Shown here piece after piece: positions 24,694 to 35,545 of a stretch of 64,000 bases of DNA (the first letter of the stretch is position 1; every line of letters begins with the position of its first letter). This stretch comes from Amblyomma americanum. Its lineage: Eukaryota; Arthropoda; Arachnida; Ixodida; Ixodidae. The stretch lies in assembly GCF_052857255.1 (NCBI RefSeq), contig NW_027526484.1:2515501-2579500 (forward strand), read 5' to 3'. A program made the position numbers and the translations under genes. The notes beneath the pieces are model-generated. The model did no database searches, was not told the DNA's origin, and worked only from the letters and a program-made list of their open reading frames with translations.

Positions 24694-25980
24694 TTCGTAA
24701 TTGGGCTAAACGGCAGTAAGTCTGCTGCCATCATGATTAAGAAATAATTTGATTTGGCCTCTTTTTAATGTGTGTGTGCATGTGTGTGCATGCGTGAGAG
24801 AGGGAGAGCATGACACTTAGCTCTTACTAGACCAATGTCATGCTAATGATAGCGATTTTTTGATATGCAGCTCAATACCATAGTGCAGGGATAATTGCGT
24901 GTGTTTGTGCATGCATGTGTGTGTGGAAGAGCATGACACTTAGCTCCTACTATTCAAATGTCATGCGAATGATAGCGATTTTCTTATATGCAGCGCAACA
25001 CCATAGTGCAGGGATAATTACGGCAGTTGTGGCAAAACATCGTTACACCGAGCTTAGCTGAGCATATTGCAATGACTTGATGGTGAGCAATGCAGCTGTC
25101 CATACTGGGTACTGCTTCAAATGTCGTGTCAATGCCTTATACAGGGAGACCATGGCTGAAGAGACGGATTAGACATCTCCCCTCCGAGCACAGTCCGGCA
25201 ACGATTTCGCGGCTGGACCAGGCTACTGGAACTGAGACGCCAGAAGGCAGCATGACTGTAACACAAGGGCACAAGCACCCAACAGCCCATGGTGAGATGC
25301 TTGCTTGGCCTCTTATGTTTTCTCACCACTGGAATCACGTTCTTCCTCGTGCTACTACCAAAAATGTGCTGCTCATGAGTGCTGCTAACCCTGAGTGCAC
25401 TTATATTCACGCCAAAATTGGGGCAGAGCTGCTTATGCCTACTGTATGCTCCTGTTTGCGTAGGTCGCAATATGGTTTCATGCGAATGGAGGGAAGTTTA
25501 GAGCTGTCCGAAAAAGCGTAAATCACAGTCACGGCATATGCCTTCAGGCAGAACTTTTTTCTGTCCTTTTTTTTCCAGGCAAAACTACCCAGTGCCTCAC
25601 TTGAACATTACATGTTTATGATAAAGCAAGTCATTTTACTTAATCCTAATAAAGTCACGTCCCTTTGTCATTTGCGTAGATGGCCCCAGTCTCCGTGTCT
25701 GTATGTTTCCACTTATAGCCCTGTTGATAAGCAGGCCGAGTTTGGCCTGTCACCGCATCCAGAGGCTGTATTTGAATCAGAGCGTAAGTATTTTTGATTT
25801 CTTGTGCAGGTTGCAGAACCATGCGTACATTGTGAATGACCTGATGCATGGCTTCACTTTGCAGCTCGTACTGTAAAATTTGGGTGAGAACACTGGATGG
25901 CAAGGACACAGTGCAGGCTTTCAATGTGTGTTGGAACAATATGGCTGCATTATATCAAGCTGTCAACGGATTGTTATGAT
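24694..25980. repeat. Rearranged partial unit left of the Gypsy insertion
   Basis: The stretch is a mosaic of pieces of the 5,775-bp unit: two segment A heads (24809 and 24932), a segment A body to about 25490, the piece around 25600-25725 matching unit 1 near 12614-12730, and then a jump into the last 49 bp of exon X and its downstream intron. Internal deletions have removed the RTE fragment and nearly all of exon X. Divergence from the units is higher than among units 1-3, indicating an older copy. Confidence 0.85.
25735..25783 (+). pseudogene. 49-bp remnant of exon X with donor
   Basis: Sequence from gccgagtttggcctgtcacc to the donor gtaagt at 25784 matches the end of exon X. The 5' part of the exon is deleted; the break joins the word ctgttgata to agcaggccgag. 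Without an acceptor it cannot be a functional exon. Confidence 0.85.
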
Positions 25981-25985
25981 GCCAT

Positions 25986-26163
25986 TGTTGTGTGCCAAAA
26001 GCAGCGGCGTACCGTGCGTGTGTTGGCAACTGTGGACACAAGCTGCATGCGCGCGTATTGACGCTGTGTGTGTGTGTGTGGTGCCGGCGGCATGGCTTCA
26101 ATGTTGTGTGTCAGTATTGTACCATGTTCTTAGTTGTGCAATAAATGAAGTGCAGACACAACA
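25986..26163 (+). repeat. 5' LTR
   Basis: A 178-bp LTR beginning tgttgtgtgcc and ending gacacaaca, so bounded by TG...CA. It holds a TG-repeat run near 26066-26081 and an AATAAA signal at 26140-26145, close to the R/U5 end as expected for a short Gypsy LTR. Confidence 0.95.
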
Positions 26164-26165
26164 AA

Positions 26166-26183
26166 TGGCGACGAGGACCGGAT
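26166..26183 (+). other. Primer-binding site
   Basis: The sequence tggcgacgaggaccgg follows the LTR after a two-base gap and begins with TGG, the complement of a tRNA 3' CCA. I did not assign the tRNA species. Confidence 0.65.
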
Positions 26184-26312
26184 CAAGAACGCTCCAAGAA
26201 CGGCCTGAAGATCACCACATCAAGCGACAGTAACTGGCAGCCGCAAGAAGAGCATTGACAAACACGAAGTGTCAGGCCTAACTCTGCGAGCCCTACGCTG
26301 GGCGGGAGAACA

Positions 26313-29300
26313 ATGGCAGCTCAAGCAGCGCTAATCGGTAAGCTCGACAGTTTCGATGACACTGTTGAAGACTGGTCGTCGTATATAGAAAGGGCGGACG
26401 AATACTTCGCGCTCAACAGCTTACCGGAAGAGAAGAAGGTAGCGGCTATAATTACAAGCATGGGAGCGAAAACTTACGCAATCCTTCGCAAGCTGACCAC
26501 GCCGAACAAACCCTCAGAGAAAACGTACGCAGACATTAAAAAGTACCTGGGAGACTACTTTTCACCTGTGCCTCTTGAAATGTCTGAGCGACATCGGTTC
26601 TACAAGAGACTTCAGAGAGAAGGCGAGTCTGCTAACGAATATATGGCAGAACTGCGGCGGCTTTCACAGAACTGCAACTTTGGGTCATTTTTGAACCAGG
26701 CACTGCGGGATAAATTTGTGTGCGGTCTTCGCTACGTGCAAGTCCAGCAGAGATTGCTAACCGCAAAAAAGGTTACGCTAGAGCACGCCCTTGACGAAGC
26801 AGTAGCACATGAACTTGCCGTGAAGGACATCGCCGAATTCAAAAGCAGGGAAGAAGTGCCGGCTTCCGTGGCTCATGTCGAGAAGGAAGCACGACGATGT
26901 TACAGGTGTGACCGCAAGGGGCATCCACCGTCGAAATGCAAGTTTCTCACAAGTGTTTGCCACAAGTGCAATAAAGTTGGCCACATTAGTACCGCGTGTA
27001 AAAGCAAGTCAAGCGACGCCAATAGAGCACCACGCCGGTCAAGCCTTACTTACAAGAATAGGCAGGCTTCAAAAAGTCAAGTGCATGCCATTGAACAAGA
27101 CAGTGATGCATTTGAACTTCTGGCACATGTCGACGATGGGAACAAAAGCAGTCCGATCTGGCTGAAGCCACAGATCGAAGGGCACACATTGGAAATGGAG
27201 ATGGACACTGGATCCAAGTATTCTCTTGTGCCAAGAACCACGTACGAAGCGCATCTCTCTCATCTGCCTCTGGAGGGAACTTCAGTACGGTTCAAAACGC
27301 TGACTGGTCAAACCTTTAGACCTAACGGTGTGGCAACAGCCAATGTCACGTTTGGGAAGTCAACGCAACGCGTGCAGTTCTTTTTAGTCGACACTCCAGG
27401 ACCTCCGCTCTTCGGAAGAGACTGGATTAATCGTTTCAACCTTCTTGAGCTGAGCAGCGTATTGAGGATCGACAACCAACTGGGGCCACGTGCAGATCAA
27501 CTGAACAAGATCCTCGCAGAACACAGGGACGTCTTCGATGATAGCATTGGAAAACTCAAGCACATCAAACTGAAACTGCGTCTTCAAAGTGGTGTGCAAC
27601 CGAAGTTCTGCAGGCCACGACAGGTGCCCTATGCCTTGAAGGAGAAAGTGAACACTGAGCTTGAACGGTTGGAAGCAGTCGGCATCTTGACAAAAGTGAA
27701 TCACAGTGATTGGGCCACGCCCATAGTGCCTGTAGTGAAAGCAAATGGAACTGTCCGCATATGTGGAGACTTCAAAGCCACAATCAACCCTCACTTGGTG
27801 GTGGACCAGTATCCCTTACCCCGCATTGAGGACATCTTTGCAAAGTTAGCAGGAGGACAGAAGTTTTCAAAGATAGATCTGAGACAAGCCTACCTACAAA
27901 TGGAAGTAGACGATGAGTCCAAGCCGCTCTTGACCATTAACACAGAAAAAGGGCTGTATCAGTACAACAGAATGATTTTTGGCATCTCTTCTGCACCAGC
28001 TGTGTGGCAGAGAACAATAGATCAAATCCTGCAGGGAATCCCAATGTGCCATGCTACTCAAGATGACATTCTTGTCACTGGTGAGTCAGAAGATTCTCAT
28101 CTCAAGAACCTAGAGCTAGTGCTCAGAAGACTGCAAGAGTATGGGCTCAGAGCTAACCTCCAGAAATGTTCGTTCTTTGAAGACTCCGTAACATACTGTG
28201 GTTACAAGCTTGATGGAACCGGGTTACACAAGACAGAGGACAAGATCAAGGCATTGATACGTGCTCCTACACCCAAGTCCACGTCTGAGTTGAGGTCATT
28301 CCTTGGCCTTGTGAACTATTACGGGAAGTTTATTCCAGACAGTGCTAATCTTCTCAGACCACTGCATGCACTTCTGGAGAAATCATCACCATGGAAGTGG
28401 ACAAAAGAATGTGAGGTGGCATTTCAGCAAGCAAAGAAGATTATAGCCTCAGAAACTGTCCTTGTGTACTACAACCCGAACCTGGAAGTACGTCTAGCAT
28501 GTGATGCTGGCCCCCACGGACTCGGAGCAGTCCTTTCACACAAAATGCCTAATGGGAGTGAAAGACCCATCGCATTTGCATCTCGAACCTTGAAGGCTTC
28601 GGAAAAGCAGTACTCTCAGATAGATAAAGAAGCACTAGCCATTGTCTGGGGTATACAAAAGTTCTATGCATACCTGTATGGAAGACACTTCAAGCTGATC
28701 ACAGATCATCAGCCTCTGACACATATCTTTGGCCCAACCAGCAGTGTTCCTGCGATGCAAGCTGCACGCATTCAACGTTATACCTTGTTTCTAGCTGGGC
28801 TCGACTACGAGATTCAGTACCGCAAATCATCGGATAATGCCAATGCAGATACATTGTCACGCCTTCCTCTTCCAGACAGTCCTGAAGATAAACCAGATGA
28901 AGCTGAACTTTTCTACCTGAACCAAATGGAGCAACTACCTGTAACAGCTCATCAAGTCAGACAAGCCACAGAGCGTGACCGTCTGCTATCGAGAGTCCGC
29001 TACCATGTTTTGAACGGGTGGGACTCGTGCAAACAAGACAACGAAATCCTTCCATTCTACAGGCGTAGAGATGAACTCTCTTTACACCACGGCATCATTG
29101 TTTGGGGCATAAGAACAGTCATTCCAGCTGTATTGCGAGAAACAGTCCTCAACGACCTGCACTCTGGACATCAAGGCACTGTGAAAATGAAAGCGCTTGC
29201 ACGTTCGTTTGTGTGGTGGCCATCTGTTGACACCGATATCGAAGCCATCACTAAGAAATGTGCAGGGTGCTCCAGCGAGAGCAACATGCCACCAAAGGTC

Positions 29301-30275
29301 TCTCTGCACCCATGGGAAGTGCCGAGTGGACCATGGCGCCGAGTTCATTTAGACTTTGCAGGGCCATTCCTGGGCAAAATGTTTCTTATCGCTGTTGACT
29401 CATTCTCAAAATGGCCTGAAATACATGTGATGAGTTCAACTACGGCAGAGTGCACCGTGGATGCACTGCGCGTTATGTTTGCATCTCACGGCATTCCAGA
29501 ACGCATTGTCACGGACAATGGTCCTCAATTCACATCGGAAGAGCTTCGGACCTTTCTCATGCAGAATGGTGTGCGACACACATTTAGCGCGCCATATCAC
29601 CCGGCGACGAACGGTCTCGCTGAAAGATTCGTGCAGTCCTTCAAGCACAGTATGAAGGCCATGAAAGGAGAGGGATCCATCATCAAGAAGTTGACAAACT
29701 TCCTTTTGGCATACCGTACGACACCCCACTGTGCTACTGGTGAGACACCAGCAAACCTTTATCTCGGGCGCGAGCTACGCACTCGACTGGCACTATTACG
29801 CCCACAACCCGGTGGACGTACGTATGAGAAACAAGGGTCATCTCAACCAAGTAAGCCTCAGCGCTCCTTTTCTGAGGGGGAAGAAGTTTCTGTGCGCTCC
29901 TATAGGGGTACAAGTAAATGGGTGCCCGGAACAATCGCAACCAGAACAGGGCCTCTATCATATGAAGTGGAAGTTGGAGGAACAACCTGGAAACGTCACA
30001 CTGATCAACTGCGCAAAGGTTACACCGACGACAAACGCCATCTGGATTCGGAACCTGAATTCCTACCCAGTATGAAAACCTCCCCGGACAAGGAGACATC
30101 ACCTGCTTGTGTTCCAGATGAAAACAAATCTGCATCACCTCGACGTGATCCATGTGTGAGTGCACCAGAAGACAAACTTAATACTCCTCGGGTAGCAGTT
30201 CCCGTGAGCCTCCCTGATCCTATCACAGGTCGCCCAGTGAGAGTACGTCGACCACCATCGAAACTGGACTTGTAA
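26313..30275 (+). CDS. Gypsy gag-pol polyprotein, 1,320 aa
   Basis: A single open frame from ATG to TAA. Residues 1-180 form a retrotransposon gag domain; two CCHC zinc knuckles follow (Cys196-Cys199-His204-Cys209 and Cys216-Cys219-His224-Cys229). The aspartic protease motif D-T-G is at 298-300. Reverse transcriptase spans about 430-640; its catalytic loop reads T-Q-D-D at 582-585, where Y/F-x-D-D is usual, although both Asp are present. RNase H has Asp731, Glu773, Asp798 and Asp846. Integrase has a zinc region (His950, His953, Cys983, Cys986) and D-D-E at 1014, 1068 and 1104. There is no env. The fused gag-pol frame and the overall similarity to proteins labelled K02A2.6-like suggest the mag clade. 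The odd catalytic loop is the only visible defect. Confidence 0.95.
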   Translation: MAAQAALIGKLDSFDDTVEDWSSYIERADEYFALNSLPEEKKVAAIITSMGAKTYAILRKLTTPNKPSEKTYADIKKYLGDYFSPVPLEMSERHRFYKRLQREGESANEYMAELRRLSQNCNFGSFLNQALRDKFVCGLRYVQVQQRLLTAKKVTLEHALDEAVAHELAVKDIAEFKSREEVPASVAHVEKEARRCYRCDRKGHPPSKCKFLTSVCHKCNKVGHISTACKSKSSDANRAPRRSSLTYKNRQASKSQVHAIEQDSDAFELLAHVDDGNKSSPIWLKPQIEGHTLEMEMDTGSKYSLVPRTTYEAHLSHLPLEGTSVRFKTLTGQTFRPNGVATANVTFGKSTQRVQFFLVDTPGPPLFGRDWINRFNLLELSSVLRIDNQLGPRADQLNKILAEHRDVFDDSIGKLKHIKLKLRLQSGVQPKFCRPRQVPYALKEKVNTELERLEAVGILTKVNHSDWATPIVPVVKANGTVRICGDFKATINPHLVVDQYPLPRIEDIFAKLAGGQKFSKIDLRQAYLQMEVDDESKPLLTINTEKGLYQYNRMIFGISSAPAVWQRTIDQILQGIPMCHATQDDILVTGESEDSHLKNLELVLRRLQEYGLRANLQKCSFFEDSVTYCGYKLDGTGLHKTEDKIKALIRAPTPKSTSELRSFLGLVNYYGKFIPDSANLLRPLHALLEKSSPWKWTKECEVAFQQAKKIIASETVLVYYNPNLEVRLACDAGPHGLGAVLSHKMPNGSERPIAFASRTLKASEKQYSQIDKEALAIVWGIQKFYAYLYGRHFKLITDHQPLTHIFGPTSSVPAMQAARIQRYTLFLAGLDYEIQYRKSSDNANADTLSRLPLPDSPEDKPDEAELFYLNQMEQLPVTAHQVRQATERDRLLSRVRYHVLNGWDSCKQDNEILPFYRRRDELSLHHGIIVWGIRTVIPAVLRETVLNDLHSGHQGTVKMKALARSFVWWPSVDTDIEAITKKCAGCSSESNMPPKVSLHPWEVPSGPWRRVHLDFAGPFLGKMFLIAVDSFSKWPEIHVMSSTTAECTVDALRVMFASHGIPERIVTDNGPQFTSEELRTFLMQNGVRHTFSAPYHPATNGLAERFVQSFKHSMKAMKGEGSIIKKLTNFLLAYRTTPHCATGETPANLYLGRELRTRLALLRPQPGGRTYEKQGSSQPSKPQRSFSEGEEVSVRSYRGTSKWVPGTIATRTGPLSYEVEVGGTTWKRHTDQLRKGYTDDKRHLDSEPEFLPSMKTSPDKETSPACVPDENKSASPRRDPCVSAPEDKLNTPRVAVPVSLPDPITGRPVRVRRPPSKLDL

Positions 30276-30284
30276 AAAAATTAC

Positions 30285-30295
30285 AAGGGAGGAAG
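30285..30295 (+). other. Polypurine tract
   Basis: The run aagggaggaag lies immediately before the 3' LTR and ten bases after the stop codon of gag-pol, the normal site for plus-strand priming. Confidence 0.85.
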
Positions 30296-30473
30296 TGTTG
30301 TGTGCCAAAAGCAGCGGCGTACCGTGCGTGTGTTGGCAACTGTGGACACAAGCTGCATGCGCGCGTATTGACGCTGTGTGTGTGTGTGTGGTGCCGGCAG
30401 CATGGCTTCAATGTTGTGTGTCAGTATTGTACCATGTTCTTAGTTGTGCAATAAATGAAGTGCAGACACAACA
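30296..30473 (+). repeat. 3' LTR
   Basis: A 178-bp copy of the 5' LTR with one visible difference, followed directly by the target duplication gccat. Confidence 0.95.
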
Positions 30474-30478
30474 GCCAT

Positions 30479-33400
30479 CACAAGTAACTAGGTGACAGCA
30501 TGAACTTTTATTCATGGGCAGTAACTGCGAAGCATCGCAATCTGATGCTTGTTGCTTGGATGAAGGTGACATGTTTCGTAATTGGGCTAAACGGCAGTAA
30601 CAGCCTGCTACCATCATGATTAAAAATAATTTGATTTGGTCTCTTTAATTTTTAAGTGTGTGTGCGCGCGTGCGTGCATGAGAGAGAGTGAGCATGACAC
30701 TTAGCTCCTACTAGACCAATGTCATGCTAATGATAGCAATATGCAGCTCAACACCATAGTGCAGGGATAATTGCGGCAGTTGTGGAAAAACATCGTTACG
30801 TCGAGCTTAGCTCAGCATATTGCAATGACTAGATGGTGGGCAGCTACCCATACTGGGTACTGCTTCAGATGTCGTGTCAATGCCTTATACAGGGAGACCC
30901 TGGCTGAAGAGACGGATTAGATGTCCCCTCTCCGAGCACAGTCCAGCAACGATTTCGCGGCTGGATCAGGCTACTGGAACTGAGAAGCCAGAAGGCAGCA
31001 TGACTGCAACACAAGGGCACAAGCACCCAACAGCCCATGGTGAGATGCTTGCTTGACCTGTTATATTGTCTCACCACTGAAATCATGTTCTTCCTCGTGC
31101 TACTACCAACAATGTGCTGCTCATGCGTGCTGCTAACCCTGAGTGCACTTATATTCACGCCAAAATTGGGGCAAAGCTGCGTATGCCTATCATATGCTCC
31201 TGTTTGCGTAGGTCGCAATATGGTTTGATGTTTATAGGTTCTACATACCTGGCGCCTCCAACTTTGCCCAGACTTTAGGACATAGGTGAAAGACGTTTTG
31301 TCACCCAGTATGGGTTTTCCTGTTTGTTCCGCAAGGATGTTGAAAAGCCTCCGGAAGTATTGCCGAGGTGCCCGTTTCATCATAAAACCTTTTTAACAAT
31401 GGCAAATCCGAGGGAGCACCTTTTTTTTTGTCGTACTACCAGTGGTGACTGCACTCAGCAATGATTACCAGTCCGAACTGAAGGGGATCAGTGCCGCCAG
31501 ATTCTGCAGTAACTAAGAGCAGCTGTTAAGGCGAGACATCAGTGGCGGCAAATAACCACAGCGGCTACCTGCAGAGCGGGAATGGTCTACTCTTGCAATA
31601 CGTTCTTGCAGTTGACCGCAGACAGGGGCAGTCCTTCCTTGCATACTCATAAGCATTAAACTGAATTCCGTAGAGCCTTGATTCCTTGACTGTCACGAGA
31701 GCTAGATGGCATACAGTGACCAGGGACCACACTCTGTAACAATCGACTTCTCAACTTCATTATTTTTTTTTTCTACACTTGGTATACAGCTGCAACTTAA
31801 TTGTGACAGCATCATTGACAGGTTAACAAACCATGCGATTCACGGGCTCCAGTATGGATGGCAGAGCTGGCCAATCCATGGAGACAAAGGAATGAATAGG
31901 GAAAAGAGTTCTTGCAAAACGCGAGAAACATGGATTAAGGTGATAATTGGGCTAAACGGCAGTAACAGTCTGCTGCCATCATGATTAAGAAATAATTTGA
32001 TTTGGCCTCTCTTTAATGTGTGTGTGCATGTGCGTGCGTGAGAGAGAGAGAGAGAGAGCATGACACTTAGCTCTTACTAGACCAGTGTCATGCTAATGGT
32101 AGCGATTTTTTGATATTGAGCTCAACACCGTAGTGCAGGGATAATTGCGTGCGTTTGTGCATGCGTGTGTGTGTGTAAGAGCATGACACTTAGCTCCTAC
32201 TATTCCAATGTCATGCTAATGATAGCGATTTTCTTATATGCAGTTCAACACCTTAGTGCAGGGATAATTACGGCAGTTGTGGCAAAACATCGTTACACCA
32301 AGCTTAGCTGAGCATATTGCAATGACTGGATGGTGGGCAATGCAGCTGCCCATATTGGGTACTGCTTCAGATGTCGTGTCAATGCCTTATACAGGCAGAC
32401 CATGGATGAAGAGACGGATTAGACATCCCCCCTCCGAGCACAGTCCGGCAACGATTTCGCGGCTGGATCAGGCTACTGGAACTGAGACGCCAGAAGGCAG
32501 CATGACTGCAACACAAGGGCACAAGCACCCAACAGCCCATGGTGAGATGCTTGCTTGGCCTGTTATATTTTCTCACCACTGGAATCACGTTCTCCCTCGT
32601 GCTACTGCCAATAATGTGCTGCTCATGAGTGCTGCTAACCCTGAGTGCACTTATATTCACTCCAAAATTGGGGCAGAGCTGCTTATGCCTACTGTATGCT
32701 CCTGTTTGCGTAGGTCGCAATATGGTTTCATGCGAATGGAGGGAAGTTTAGAGCTGTCCGAAAAAGCGTAAATCACAGTCACGGCATATGCCTTCAGGCA
32801 GCACTTTTTTCTGTCCTTTTTTTTTTCCAGGCAAAACTAGCCAGTGCCTCACTTGAATGTTACATGTTTATGATAAAGCAAGTCATTTTACTTAATCCTA
32901 ATAAAGTCACGTCCCTTTGTCATTTGCGTAGATGGCCCCAGTCTCCATGTCTGTATGTTTCCGCTTATAGCCCTGTTGATATAAGCATTTTTTTTCACAA
33001 AATTCGAAGAATAACTCATATGTCAGGGAGAAACATAGCAGCTTATTGACATTGGAACATAGTGATAAAATTTAAGATAATTGAAAACAGCCTACATAAG
33101 CATTAAACTGAATTCTGTAGAGCCTTGATCCCTTGACTGTCACGACAGCTAGATGGCATACGGTGACCAGGGACCATACTCTGTAACAATCCACTTCTCA
33201 ACTTTATTATTTTTTTCTTCTACAGTTGGTATACCGCTGCAACTTAATTGTGACAGCATCATTGACAGGTTAACAAACCATGTGATTCACGGGCTCCAGT
33301 ATGGATGGCAGGGCTGGCCAATCCAAGGAGACAAAGGAATGAATAGGGAAAAAAGTTGTTGCAAAACATGCGAAACATCTAGGTTAGTCTTAGCGTACAA
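30479..33400. repeat. Rearranged partial unit right of the Gypsy insertion
   Basis: The segment continues the interrupted unit: sequence matching unit 1 from about 10832, segment A at 30693 without the 190-bp insertion, a break after about 31650, a shortened tail, two further segment A heads (32059 and 32182), another A body to about 32740 and a copy of the unit tail to about 33380. No exon X is present. I see no gene; open frames here are shared fragments of the non-coding repeat. Confidence 0.85.
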
Positions 33401-33921
33401 GATGTAGCCATAGTGCTTCCTCTGCAGCCTGCTGTCTGGGGGTTCTGGTGACATCCACCCATGAGAATTCCTTAGACAAAGCACCATGATTCCTTGTCTT
33501 CTTGTCTTTTGCTTATGAGTAGCTGCTTGCCTAGGCAGTGGGCAACTGCATGTTAGATCGAGATAAACAGCATTTAGGTACTTCAAATAGGTTAATTAGC
33601 TACTAGTCCTTGACTGTCTGCAGTTTTGTGAGTTAGTGCTAAGTCTTTTGGTGCTTTACATTAATGGTCTCCATACTTAAAAAGAAACGCCGAGTCGAAG
33701 CATTATCTCAACCTATAGTGTTATTCTAGGTGTCGATAGGATTTGATCAAAGAATACCCCTGTCTAGTGTTGTTCTTTGTTTAGCTCAATGGTCGCTGAA
33801 CACACTGTTGTAAAGCAGCCTTGCTTGCTTTTTTTTCTCTTTGAAGGAAAGGTCTCTCTTTCTGCTTGAAGCAAGGTGCAAAAAACGAGAAAGGAAAGAC
33901 CTGAGGTGTTTAGTGAATGAT
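33401..33921. other. Non-coding, no feature recognised
   Basis: Unique-looking sequence between the unit mosaic and the CCAATTGG element. No splice-bounded open frame or repeat relationship was found. Confidence 0.5.
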
Positions 33922-34839
33922 GCCCAGTAGAAAAGAAAACAGTTGGAACCAATTGCATTATCAGCTGGTTCCAATTGGACCAATTGAGTTTACAGATGGT
34001 TCCAATTTGAATGGTGTACCAAGTGGATAGTCCAAATGGATTATCCGATTATACCAATTGAGTTTCCAATTGGTTAGATTTGGATCAATTGAGTTTCCAA
34101 CTGGTGAACCCAATTGGTCTATACAACTGCACCCAATGTATCCATGTGAACATTTGCATATTTGCAAACAAGGCAGAACTAACATGGCTTTTATATTAAG
34201 AGCTATCAACAGCTTATCCTGCTAAATTGTATTCATTATCTGCACTGCCACTGCCTAAGTTGTATCCACCACTTGCACCACCACTGTGGTCGAAATTAAA
34301 TAACCGTGCTCAGTGGGCAAGCATCACTGGCCCCAGCATGAGAGCCTCATTAATGGGGTATATAAGTTGGAACGCAAGTGTGTTCTTTGCATGTACATAT
34401 CGAGCTAATTTATATGCTATTAGTGTCTGAATGTGTAGTGTTTCTTGTGTGTGATTTACGCTTGTCTTTTGGCCTTGATATCCATAAATTCTTATGGTTT
34501 TTAATTCCGTGGTAAAAATTTGTTGATTGGCACCAGTCCAAGCAACTCAGTTTTCCTTTTGGACATTAATATGTTGACTTGTAGAAATATTTCTCACATC
34601 GTATATTTTTCACAACTTAATTGTGATGTATATGTTATGAATATTTTCTGGATGCAAAAGCTGCCCAAGGCCTAATGGGTCCAATTCATTGGTCCAGTTG
34701 ATCCAGTGGAGTCCAATTGGCCAAGTGGCTAAAAACACAACTGAAACCAATTGGTTACAATCGTAAAATCCACTTGGAACCAATTGGAAAGTCGAATTGG
34801 TTCCATTTGAAATTTCCAATGATTTTTTTTTTACTTGGC
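33922..34839. mobile_element. CCAATTGG-array element, copy 1 (918 bp)
   Basis: The element has short imperfect terminal inverted repeats (gcccagtagaaaag at the left, ttttttacttggcc at the right). Next to each end lies an array of degenerate copies of a palindromic motif with core CCAATTGG or CCAACTGG, spaced 10-25 bp: about 33940-34130 and 34675-34830. Between them is a core of roughly 500 bp with a TATA-like ggggtatataagttgg at 34356. No coding frame is supported. A second copy at 56373-57370 in the same orientation shares the termini, both arrays and parts of the core (for example the words around caccaccactgtgg). I do not recognise the family. Confidence 0.8.
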
Positions 34840-35094
34840 CATCAAGCAAGAATGTAAGTTGGTCGTATTGGTGATGCATGGTGCCTTGTTTCTGCAAAGG
34901 CACTGATGTTTTGTGGAGTTTGACTTCACAAAGCATGGCCGTCTATACGGTCTTGCTAGTGTTAGGCACAGCATTCCTCACAGTAATCATTTTTTTGACA
35001 AATTAAGAGACTATTGCAGGCTTTATAGCCCTGGTGCCGTTTTTTAATTCCCTTCCGCAATAGACATAAGGTTTCATTCTATATTCTTGTGTTG

Positions 35095-35545
35095 GTATTT
35101 TATTTCCATCATCGTCATCACCTCGACGACGCCCACTCCAGGACGAAGGCCTCCCTCATATCTCTCCAATTAAATCTGTCCTGTGCCAGATGCCACCACC
35201 CTATCCCCGCAAACTTCTTAATCACATCCGCCCACCTAACTTTCTGCCGCCTTCTGCTACACTTCCCTTCCCGTGGAATCCATTCTGTTACCCTTAAGGG
35301 CTATCGATTGTCTTGTCTTCACATTACATGCCCTGTCCAAGCCCATTTCTTCCTCTTGATTTTGACTAGGATGTCATTAACCTGCGTTTGTTCCCTCACC
35401 CACTCTGCCCACTTCCAGCTTAACGTTACACCTATTGTTCTTCTTTAGTTTGGTGTGCTGTCCTCAACTTAAGCTAAACCCTTTTCACTAGCCTCCATGC
35501 TTCTGCCCCATAGGTTTTTGCCTCGATTTTCACAAGAATCAAAAA
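35095..35545 (-). mobile_element. RTE-type LINE 3' end
   Basis: On the minus strand this is the end of an RTE-like LINE: the basic C-terminal coding part followed by the short 3' tail region starting near the words ctcgacgacgcccactccag. It is longer than the fragments in the tandem units and joins directly to the intron upstream of exon X4, showing that this is the older arrangement. Identification is from recall of tick sequences. Confidence 0.65.

Larger units (their letters stand above)
25986..30473 (+). mobile_element. Complete Ty3/Gypsy retrotransposon (mag-like)
   Basis: The element is 4,488 bp with 178-bp LTRs that differ at one visible position (ggcggcat against ggcagcat). It is flanked by a 5-bp target duplication gccat (25981-25985 and 30474-30478). 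The uninterrupted target, atgccatcacaagtaac, is present in the other unit copies near 10822, 16600, 22372 and 37536, so the insertion site is proven by comparison. One open frame covers gag and pol. A primer-binding site and a polypurine tract are in the expected places. The high LTR identity implies a recent insertion, later than the divergence of this unit copy. Confidence 0.96.

Noticed and set aside
33940..34130. CRISPR-like array of regularly spaced CCAATTGG motifs
   Set aside because: Motifs are short, degenerate and irregularly spaced, the sequence is eukaryotic and there are no spacers of constant length.
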